From the NCBI GenBank assembly GCA_017391185.1, contig JAFOZN010000193.1:1-11832 (forward strand): DNA of 11,832 nucleotides, given 5' to 3'. The notes below the pieces were generated by a model. It did not search any database. It saw only the letters and a list, made by a program, of their open reading frames with translations, and was not told the origin of the DNA. Position numbers and translations under genes: made by a program. This DNA comes from Alistipes sp. Lineage in GTDB: Bacteria; Bacteroidota; Bacteroidia; Bacteroidales; Rikenellaceae. Shown in pieces: positions 6,579 to 11,832 of the stretch (position 1 is its first letter; each line of letters begins with the position of its first letter).

Positions 6579-7990
6579 TATTTGTTCGAGGTGATTAACT
6601 TCTCCAACTCCTCGATCTGATTCTTGAATACCTTATCGGTCTCGATCATGTTGGTCACAGCCTTGCATGAGTGAAGCACCGTAGCATGGTTTCTACCTCC
6701 GATGGCAGAGCCTATGGCTGCCAATGGTGATTTGGTGTGTTGCTTGGCTAAATACATCGCTATCTGTCTTGCCTGAGCCACCTCGCGAGTACGTTTTGTG
6801 GAGTTGAAACTCTGCTCATCAATCTCAAAATATTCGCAGACGATCTGAGTGATACGGCTGATTGAAATCTCCTTCTGAGTCATGTGAACATAGGCCTTCA
6901 ATACCTCCTTTGCCAATGATGTAGATACTCTGCGGTTAAGGAACGATGCGTTTGCCTTGAGTGAAAGCAATGCACCCTCTATCTCGCGGATATTGGCTGA
7001 GATGTTATCTGCCAAATATGTCACAACATCTTCAGTTACAGGGATACCCATAGTCTCAGCTTTGGTACGAATGATCTTGAGCTTAGTCTGATAATCTGGT
7101 GTATCAATCTTAGCCGAGAGTCCCCACTTAAAGCGAGTGAGCAGACGCTCCTCGATATCCTTCAACTCTACCGGTGGCTTATCTGAAGTCATGATAATCT
7201 GTTTGCCGGCCAATTGTAGGTGGTTGAAGATGTTGAAGAATGCGTTCTGAGTACCAGCCTTACCTGCAATCTCTTGAATATCATCTATAATCAAGACATC
7301 AACCATCTGGTAGAAACGTATGAAGTCGTTGATCTCTCCGTTCTTGTAGGCGGTCTGGAACTGTGCTTGGAACTTATTGGTAGAGACATACAATACCTGA
7401 AGCTCTGGATGACGCTCTCTGACCTCGTGACCGATAGCCTGTACGATATGAGTCTTGCCCAAGCCCGATGCTCCATATACATATAATGGGTTGAATGGAG
7501 TTGTACCTGGGCTTAAAGCTACTGTCTTACCTGCCGAGCGAGCCAAGCGGTTACACTCTCCCTCGATATGAGATGAGAATGTGTATCTGTTGCTGAGCTG
7601 CGGATCAATTGTCAAGCGGGGAATACCAGGAATAGCAAATGGGTTTAGTTGCAAATTCTGAGTATCAGATGCTGGTGAGAATTGAGGTGCAGGTGTTGTG
7701 GCGGTATTGGCTGGCAGTGGAGTCTTCTCTTCGCTACTTGGGATGGCGTAGAAAAGACGAGTCTGTTGGCCATAGAACTGCATAATCACCTGAGAGAATA
7801 TCTGACGATGGTTCTCCTCGATGTGCTTGACATAACTCTCATTGGGCACCTTCAAACGCAAGTTTGTGCCGTCAAAAGCCAAGGGCTTGATCGGCGCAAA
7901 CCACTTAGAGTACTCCTCGTGTGAGGTTTGCTCTTTGATGCGACTCAGACAAGTCTGCCATACTTCTATATATGTATGAGAGTTAGCCAT
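6578..7990 (-). CDS. dnaA: Chromosomal replication initiator DnaA
   Basis: AAA+ ATPase that binds DnaA boxes, opens the origin and loads the helicase; also a transcription factor. The 470 residues are a full-length protein. The N-terminal domain I spans about 5-85. A Pro/Thr/Gln-rich linker (about 86-125) follows. The AAA+ domain has Walker A GASGLGKT (173-180), Walker B VLIIDD (232-237) and the arginine-containing ERLLTRFKWGL (281-291). The C-terminal DNA-binding domain (about 370-470) carries the signature GGRNHATVLHS (431-441). The gene stands alone: it is divergent from pgm and convergent with the sialidase gene, not next to dnaN or recF, as is usual in Bacteroidota. The ATG at 7990 begins MANSHTYIEV, a normal domain I start. 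Upstream lies a leader of about 200 bases and a DnaA box at the putative promoter, which suggests control by its own product. Confidence 0.98.
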   Translation of the reverse strand: MANSHTYIEVWQTCLSRIKEQTSHEEYSKWFAPIKPLAFDGTNLRLKVPNESYVKHIEENHRQIFSQVIMQFYGQQTRLFYAIPSSEEKTPLPANTATTPAPQFSPASDTQNLQLNPFAIPGIPRLTIDPQLSNRYTFSSHIEGECNRLARSAGKTVALSPGTTPFNPLYVYGASGLGKTHIVQAIGHEVRERHPELQVLYVSTNKFQAQFQTAYKNGEINDFIRFYQMVDVLIIDDIQEIAGKAGTQNAFFNIFNHLQLAGKQIIMTSDKPPVELKDIEERLLTRFKWGLSAKIDTPDYQTKLKIIRTKAETMGIPVTEDVVTYLADNISANIREIEGALLSLKANASFLNRRVSTSLAKEVLKAYVHMTQKEISISRITQIVCEYFEIDEQSFNSTKRTREVAQARQIAMYLAKQHTKSPLAAIGSAIGGRNHATVLHSCKAVTNMIETDKVFKNQIEELEKLITSNK

Positions 7991-8096
7991 TATTCTCTTT
8001 AAAACTCTTTTTATTCCTAATAAATTCTCTATCTTTGGAGCGAGTTTTGCCCGAGAGTCTGTTTATAAGGTTGGATTTTGTGGCTAAATTAGCCAT
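7983..8096 (-). CDS. Possible 37-codon leader ORF overlapping the dnaA start
   Basis: An ATG at 8096, directly preceded by AGGAGG with no spacing, opens a 37-codon frame. It ends in a TAA inside the third dnaA codon and overlaps dnaA by 8 bases. The product would begin MANLATKSNLINRLSGKTRS and be strongly basic, with no recognisable domain. The geometry would allow translational coupling to dnaA. The same frame is open further upstream to 8240, but that part precedes the proposed transcription start. Shine-Dalgarno spacing of zero is poor, so chance is a serious alternative. Confidence 0.22.
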   Translation of the reverse strand: MANLATKSNLINRLSGKTRSKDREFIRNKKSFKENNG

Positions 8097-8198
8097 CCTC
8101 CTGATATACAAACTCTTTTTTGTAGGTTCGACAACTTTTCGTTGCTCCCCCGCCTTGCGGCTTCTCGCTTGTCTTAGATTATTTGTTCTTTGACATTG

Positions 8199-8206
8199 CA
8201 AAGTTG
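8199..8206 (-). promoter_or_regulatory. Putative -7 element of the dnaA promoter
   Basis: CAACTTTG on the minus strand differs from TAnnTTTG only at its first base. It is followed by AATGTCAAAGAACA-like sequence, which resembles leaders seen at other Bacteroidota promoters (from memory). No clean -33 TTTG is visible. If correct, the dnaA message has a leader of about 200 bases. Confidence 0.35.
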
Positions 8207-8213
8207 TGAATAA
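8205..8213 (-). promoter_or_regulatory. DnaA box at the dnaA promoter
   Basis: TTATTCACA on the minus strand is an exact match to the DnaA-box consensus TTATNCACA. It overlaps the putative -7 element by 2 bases and covers the promoter spacer. DnaA bound here would be placed to repress its own transcription, as known for dnaA in E. coli and other bacteria. Confidence 0.6.
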
Positions 8214-8309
8214 ATTATTTAAAATAATTCTCTTTTGCACTTGTTTTTTATCTTTTTTTATATATAGAAAAACAACGCTTTTTTTAGGTCGTTTTTTTAA
8301 CTCGCTGAT

Positions 8310-8341
8310 ATTGAATAATTGAAAAAAAAATAGTACTTTTG
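8310..8341 (+). promoter_or_regulatory. Promoter of the phosphohexomutase gene
   Basis: TACTTTTG (8334-8341) matches the Bacteroidota -7 consensus TAnnTTTG exactly. ATTG (8310-8313) lies 20 bases upstream at the -33 position. Transcription would begin near 8347, giving an AT-rich 5' leader of about 50 bases without a Shine-Dalgarno sequence, typical for a well-expressed gene in this group. Confidence 0.7.
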
Positions 8342-8397
8342 TGTATCAGAATTTTGAGTGTATGTAAATAATATCAATAATTAAAACTTATAGCAAT

Positions 8398-10143
8398 ATG
8401 GCAAACGAATTAGATCAGATTGTTCTATCCAAAGCTCAGCAGTGGCTTGATGGAGATTATGATGAGGCTACCAAGCAGCAGGTTAAGTGCTTGATGGATA
8501 ATGATATAAAGGAGCTTACCGAGAGCTTTTATAAGGATTTGGAGTTCGGTACAGGAGGCTTGCGCGGTATTATGGGCGTTGGTACTAACCGTATGAATAT
8601 CTATACAGTAGGTACTGCTACTCAGGGCTTGGCTAACTATCTGAAGAAGAACTTCGCAGGCGAGAAAGTGAAGGTTGCGGTGGCTCATGATAGCCGTAAC
8701 AATTCGCGTATGTTTGCTGAGCGAGTTGCAGATATTTTTGCCTCAAACGATTTTGAGGTATATCTCTTTGATTCGTTGCGCCCTACTCCAGAGATGAGCT
8801 TCGCCATCCGCGAGCTTAAACTTCATTCTGGCGTAGTTATCACCGCTTCGCACAATCCTAAGGAGTACAATGGTTATAAGGCTTATTGGACAGATGGATC
8901 ACAGGTTACCTCTCCACACGATGTGAATATCATCGAGGAGGTTGCTAAGATTACCGACAACTCTCAGGTATTGACTGGCCAGCATGCTGAGAATATCAAT
9001 ATCTTGGGTGAGGAGTTCGATAAACTCTATTTGGAGCGTATCAAGAAGGATATCCAGCTCTCTCCAGAGTCTGTAGCTAAGTTCCATGATATGAAGATTG
9101 TCTATACTCCGCTTCATGGTGCAGGTGTACGCTTGGTTCCTGAGTCGCTTAAGAATTTCGGCTTCACTAATGTATATGTAGTGCCAGAGCAGGCTGTTAT
9201 CGATGGTAACTTCCCTACCGTTGAGTCTCCAAACCCAGAGGAGCGTAAGACTATGGCTATGGCTATGGAGCTTGGTCGTGAGCAGAATGCCGATTTGGTG
9301 TTGGCTACCGATCCAGATTCAGACCGTATTGGTGTTGCGTTGCGTAATGGTGCGGGCGAGTATGTACTCTTGAATGGTAACCAGACGTTGGCTCTCTTGC
9401 TTAGCTATCAGCTTACTCGTTGGGCTGAGCGTGGCGAGTTGGATGGTAATCAGTATGTTGTTAAGACTATCGTTACTTCTACTATGGCAAATACCGTTGC
9501 CGAGCATTTCGGTGTGAAGTGCTACGACTGCTTGACAGGCTTCAAGTATATCGCTAAGATCATTCGTGAGAACGAGGGCAAGGCTAAATATATCGGTGGT
9601 GGTGAGGAGAGCTTCGGCTATCTTGCTGGCGACTATGTACGCGATAAGGATGCTGTGTCGGCTTGTGCTTTGGCTGCTGAGGCTGCTGCATGGGCTAAGG
9701 ATACTATGGGACTTACGCTCTATGAGTGGTTGCAGGAGTTGTACGTTAAGTATGGTTTCTTCCGCGAGTCTTTGGTATCTGTAGTTCGTAAGGGCAAGGA
9801 GGGTGCCGAGGAGATCCAGAAGATGATGGTTGATTTCCGCGAGAACCCACCTAAGGCATTGGCAGGATCAGATGTTGTTCTGGTTCGAGACTTTAAGTCT
9901 TTGGAGGAGAAGAATTTGCTTTCGGGTGAGGTTGTAAAGATTGATCAGGATTCAAGCAACGTACTCCAGTGGATTACAGCAGATGGTACTATCGTTTCAG
10001 TTCGCCCATCGGGTACCGAGCCTAAGATCAAGTTCTACTTCGGCGTTAAGGAGACTTTGGCTAAGGTTGAGGATTACGATCAGGTTCTCGCTCAGCTCGA
10101 TAATAAGATTGAGACTATCAAGCAGGATCTGAAGTTGGTATAA
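8398..10143 (+). CDS. Phosphoglucomutase/phosphomannomutase (alpha-D-phosphohexomutase)
   Basis: Cytoplasmic enzyme interconverting hexose 1- and 6-phosphates through a phosphoserine intermediate. It supplies glucose 1-phosphate or mannose 1-phosphate for polysaccharide and nucleotide-sugar synthesis. All four family loops are present in 581 residues: GTGGLRGIMG (51-60); the catalytic serine loop TASHNPKEYNGYKAYW (149-164) with S151; the metal loop TDPDSDR (304-310) with D305, D307 and D309; the sugar loop GGEESFGYL (401-409); and the phosphate loop RPSGTEPK (536-543). The length and GGLRG start fit the longer PgcA/PGM2-type enzymes rather than the roughly 460-residue AlgC type. Glucose versus mannose preference cannot be read from sequence. 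Codon use is strongly biased (GGT, GCT, AAG, GAG), suggesting high expression. No terminator follows the stop; the next sequence is a truncated HlyD remnant. Confidence 0.96.
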   Translation: MANELDQIVLSKAQQWLDGDYDEATKQQVKCLMDNDIKELTESFYKDLEFGTGGLRGIMGVGTNRMNIYTVGTATQGLANYLKKNFAGEKVKVAVAHDSRNNSRMFAERVADIFASNDFEVYLFDSLRPTPEMSFAIRELKLHSGVVITASHNPKEYNGYKAYWTDGSQVTSPHDVNIIEEVAKITDNSQVLTGQHAENINILGEEFDKLYLERIKKDIQLSPESVAKFHDMKIVYTPLHGAGVRLVPESLKNFGFTNVYVVPEQAVIDGNFPTVESPNPEERKTMAMAMELGREQNADLVLATDPDSDRIGVALRNGAGEYVLLNGNQTLALLLSYQLTRWAERGELDGNQYVVKTIVTSTMANTVAEHFGVKCYDCLTGFKYIAKIIRENEGKAKYIGGGEESFGYLAGDYVRDKDAVSACALAAEAAAWAKDTMGLTLYEWLQELYVKYGFFRESLVSVVRKGKEGAEEIQKMMVDFRENPPKALAGSDVVLVRDFKSLEEKNLLSGEVVKIDQDSSNVLQWITADGTIVSVRPSGTEPKIKFYFGVKETLAKVEDYDQVLAQLDNKIETIKQDLKLV

Positions 10144-10166
10144 GACTACCCTTTCTCTAATTTTGA

Positions 10167-10533
10167 CTGGCTGTCTCATATTTCGTTCCATATCCCGAGA
10201 ATCTGCAGGCGAATGCTACGGTGTTAGTGGATGCTGATGGTAAGTTGAATGTATGTGCGTATATTCCATATTCACATATAAATACCATGCACGAAGGTAT
10301 GAGTGCGGAAATAGAATTTGAGGGATGGATATCCGTCCGCAGATTATGGATATGTATCTGCAACAATCTCGCATATAAACCAGAATGTACAGAATATCAA
10401 TGGGCAGAATTATTTCAAAGTATATTTGAATAGTCATAGCAATAATACCATCACTCTATTTGAGGGAATGAATGGCTCAGCAAATATTCTGGTATCAAAT
10501 AAAAGTATTCTGCATAAAATACTTAATTTATAA
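10167..10533 (+). pseudogene. C-terminal remnant of a HlyD-family membrane fusion protein, frameshifted
   Basis: Two overlapping frames together read as the last 120 residues of a HlyD-type periplasmic adaptor of a type I or peptide-exporting ABC system. The first frame gives YFVPYPENLQANATVLV, then LNVCAYIPYSHINTMHEGMS and AEIEF. The second gives DGYPSADYGYVSATISHI, then NYFKVYL, EGMNGSANILVSNKSILHKI and LNL. This is the family pattern: an AYIP strand, an I..M..GM..EI.F turn, DGYP..DYG, then GM.GSA.I and a hydrophobic end. The frames join exactly if one copy of a GGAT tandem duplication (10323-10330) is removed. No start codon precedes the first frame: a TGA stands at 10164 and pgm ends at 10143. 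About two thirds of a typical 330-430-residue HlyD is therefore missing. A GTG at 10221 exists but would give a useless short product. Confidence 0.75.
10323..10330 (+). repeat. GGAT tandem duplication causing the hlyD frameshift
   Basis: GGATGGAT: two direct copies of GGAT. Deleting one restores a continuous frame reading EFEGYPSADYGY, which matches the expected HlyD pattern. It therefore looks like a 4-bp slippage insertion. Two copies are too few to call a phase-variable tract. Confidence 0.7.
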
Positions 10534-10566
10534 TACATTATTTTAACCATTTAATCTTTTAGTATC

Positions 10567-11517
10567 ATGAAACGATTTCTAATTTTAGTCTTAATTGTGA
10601 CATCTTTTGTAGCATGTAGTAGGGATGAATATTCAGACAATCCAGATTCGCTTGACATGGAATATATTGAGGGAGTCACAAATGCTGGTGACTTACATAA
10701 CGAGTATCTTCAAGGATTATTTAATGCAATGTCAAATTATTCTACAACATTGTGCACCCGTGCGGGAGGGCTTACCGAGAGTACCTTTCTTACAGAAATG
10801 GCAAAGATTCAATTGGCGGTTCTTGATGGTACTGACATTAGCAAGATGAGCCGTAATCAGGTGGTATCACATATTCAGACGAATATTGAGGTTACCGTTG
10901 CCCCTGAGGTTATCTCGATGGCCCAAACTATGGTTGACTACCCACAAATTTCAATCATACCAACTTTAGAAACCAATGGAACTCTATCAACAGCTATGAA
11001 AGGATATGTACAAGAAGTAGACAATATCCTTCTTTCAACAACGATGTCCGATGCAATGAAAGAGTCAAAATTGCGATTAGCTTACCTTAATTGGTATAGG
11101 GCTGGAGATGAAAATGATAGGAAACTCATTTCGTCGACTTATGATATTTTTATAGATTCAAAGAATTATTGGGAGCAAAATGCAGCACAATGGGAGCGTG
11201 CTTACGGACTAAAGACAACTATCAAGAGTTATTTATGGAGTATTGCGCGTTCAGATGGTTGGGCACTCGCAAAGGCAGTTTATCACGCTGGATGGTATTA
11301 TGCCACAATGTTTTGGAAAGAAATGCTGATCGCGTCTGGTACCGCAAGTGCTGTAACTGCGATCTTCGGTCTTATCAAAGAGATTTCAATGAGCAATATA
11401 GATGGGGAGATCATCTACACAATTGGAGATAGTTCATTATCTGAATCAGAACTTAAAACACGAATTATTGAAGAGATGATTGTTTTACGCCCTGAATTAG
11501 AAAACCTGATTGAGTAA
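10567..11517 (+). CDS. Unrecognised lipoprotein with hydrophobic C-terminal segment
   Basis: A 316-residue predicted lipoprotein. The signal peptide runs to lipobox FVAC (C17). The residues after the cysteine (SRDEYSD) are acidic and polar, resembling the export signal for surface lipoproteins in Bacteroidota. Residues 41-56 read GDLHNEYLQGLFNAMS. From memory, a G-x-LHN-x-x-L pattern near the N-terminus occurs in Bacteroidota lipoproteins found next to peptide-export genes; I cannot confirm this here. The middle (70-215) looks helical. Residues 225-270 (SIARSDGWALAKAVYHAGWY, then a Trp/Met/Ala-rich stretch ending AVTAIFGLI) form a hydrophobic or amphipathic region that could insert in a membrane. 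The C-terminus is acidic. No catalytic motif is visible. It starts 33 bases after the hlyD remnant, on the same strand, and has more AT-rich codon use than pgm. Function unknown. Confidence 0.8.
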   Translation: MKRFLILVLIVTSFVACSRDEYSDNPDSLDMEYIEGVTNAGDLHNEYLQGLFNAMSNYSTTLCTRAGGLTESTFLTEMAKIQLAVLDGTDISKMSRNQVVSHIQTNIEVTVAPEVISMAQTMVDYPQISIIPTLETNGTLSTAMKGYVQEVDNILLSTTMSDAMKESKLRLAYLNWYRAGDENDRKLISSTYDIFIDSKNYWEQNAAQWERAYGLKTTIKSYLWSIARSDGWALAKAVYHAGWYYATMFWKEMLIASGTASAVTAIFGLIKEISMSNIDGEIIYTIGDSSLSESELKTRIIEEMIVLRPELENLIE

Positions 11518-11576
11518 TGGTGGAAACTATCAATTAATTTACTTATCTTTACGCAATTAATTATTTGAGATCTAAG

Positions 11577-11832
11577 ATGAAGCAAAACATAATTATATCT
11601 ACATATCAGATAATTGCGGTAACACTATGTGCGTATTTAGTGATTAATTTTTATGGTTTCTCATATCCTACTTCATTAGTATATATTGTTGGCGCTATTT
11701 TACTTCTTAATATTGTAGGTACAATAGTCTTTTGGAAAAAGCTAGGACACTCTCCTCGAAGTCGTCAGGCAGAGTCACTCATGCTAATTGTGAGTTCGTT
11801 CACGCCAATAGTTTCATATTACACCCTTTTGG
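11577..11832 (+). CDS. N-terminal part of a multi-span membrane protein (cut by window edge)
   Basis: An ATG at 11577 opens a frame that stays open for 85 codons to the window end. It starts MKQNIIISTYQIIAVTLCAY. Hydrophobic stretches at about 8-26, 32-53 and 67-85 predict at least three membrane spans, with a basic loop KKLGHSPRSRQ (54-64) between the second and third, likely cytoplasmic. No signal peptidase site or family motif is recognised. It lies 59 bases downstream of the lipoprotein gene on the same strand, so it may belong to the same module. An immunity-type or transporter protein would fit the context, but this is only inference. AT-rich codon use matches the lipoprotein gene. Confidence 0.7.
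   Translation, partial: MKQNIIISTYQIIAVTLCAYLVINFYGFSYPTSLVYIVGAILLLNIVGTIVFWKKLGHSPRSRQAESLMLIVSSFTPIVSYYTLL

Larger units (their letters stand above)
7991..8397. other. Divergent dnaA/pgm intergenic region with structured dnaA leader
   Basis: No convincing protein gene is seen in these 407 bases. The half next to dnaA (7991-8204) would be transcribed as a leader of roughly 200 bases. It contains several short inverted repeats: GGCTAAATTAGCC (8082-8094, a perfect 6-bp dyad); GCC..GGC in the GC-rich patch around 8152-8161; CAAC-TTTTC-GTTG (8131-8143); and CTTTG-ACATTG-CAAAG (8188-8203). The half next to pgm (8214-8333) is very AT-rich with long T runs on the plus strand. One perfect DnaA box (8205-8213) and one near-match (TTATAAACA, minus strand, 8060-8068) are present. 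That is too few to call an origin. Confidence 0.6.

Noticed and set aside
7983..8240. An 85-codon open frame on the minus strand upstream of and overlapping dnaA
   Set aside because: Its first half covers the DnaA box and the likely dnaA promoter, the product has no recognisable domain, and its composition is that of leader sequence. Only the last 37 codons are kept, as a low-confidence leader ORF.
7991..8397. Chromosomal origin (oriC) next to dnaA
   Set aside because: Only one exact DnaA box and one near-match were found, without a cluster. The AT-rich stretch is explained by two divergent promoters, and in this phylum dnaA is often not at the origin.
10221..10533. Two short open frames (from 10221 and from 10318) as separate genes
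   Set aside because: Together they make one HlyD C-terminus split by the GGAT duplication. Neither has a sensible start or stands as a domain alone.
1..11832. CRISPR arrays, tRNA/rRNA genes, complete insertion sequences
   Set aside because: No regularly spaced repeats, tRNA-like or rRNA sequence, or transposase frames with terminal inverted repeats were seen by reading. Short structured RNAs could be missed without a covariance search.

Overview
This window looks like chromosomal DNA from a member of the Bacteroidales (Bacteroidota). Three things point there. Several genes are preceded by the TAnnTTTG type of -7 promoter element used by the Bacteroidota primary sigma factor, mostly without Shine-Dalgarno sequences. 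There are two short, typical Bacteroidota lipoprotein signal peptides. The (p)ppGpp enzyme is of the bifunctional Rel/SpoT type. A secreted sialidase suggests a host-associated, mucin-using lifestyle. I cannot fix the genus.

Layout. Bases 1-3646 (minus strand) hold a tight set, bcp - recA - rel, with gaps of 2 and 3 bases: a thiol peroxidase, the recombinase and a bifunctional (p)ppGpp synthetase/hydrolase whose last residues run off the left edge. Bases 3797-4116 (minus) hold a 70-residue protein with three CxxC pairs. A 24-codon membrane-peptide ORF that seems not to have been called lies just upstream of it. A perfect 9-bp inverted repeat sits in front of this pair. Bases 4218-5126 (minus) encode an HTH/WYL transcription regulator. 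It is divergent from a lipoprotein sialidase (5246-6520, plus). A strong two-way terminator separates the sialidase from dnaA (6578-7990, minus). The dnaA gene has a long structured leader and a perfect DnaA box touching its putative promoter, which suggests autoregulation. Phosphoglucomutase/phosphomannomutase (8398-10143, plus) is divergent from dnaA with its own clear promoter.

From 10144 to the right edge the character changes: more AT-rich, with fewer of the favoured codons seen in pgm. Immediately after the pgm stop, with no terminator, comes the C-terminal third of a HlyD-family membrane fusion protein. It has no start codon and is broken by a 4-bp GGAT tandem duplication. It is followed by an unrecognised 316-residue lipoprotein with a hydrophobic Trp/Ala-rich C-terminal segment, and then by the start of a multi-span membrane protein cut by the window edge. 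I read this as the decayed edge of a peptide-export (bacteriocin-like) module joined to the housekeeping chromosome. This right-hand block is the most likely place for something undescribed; the rest is mainly core genome with some interesting regulatory detail.
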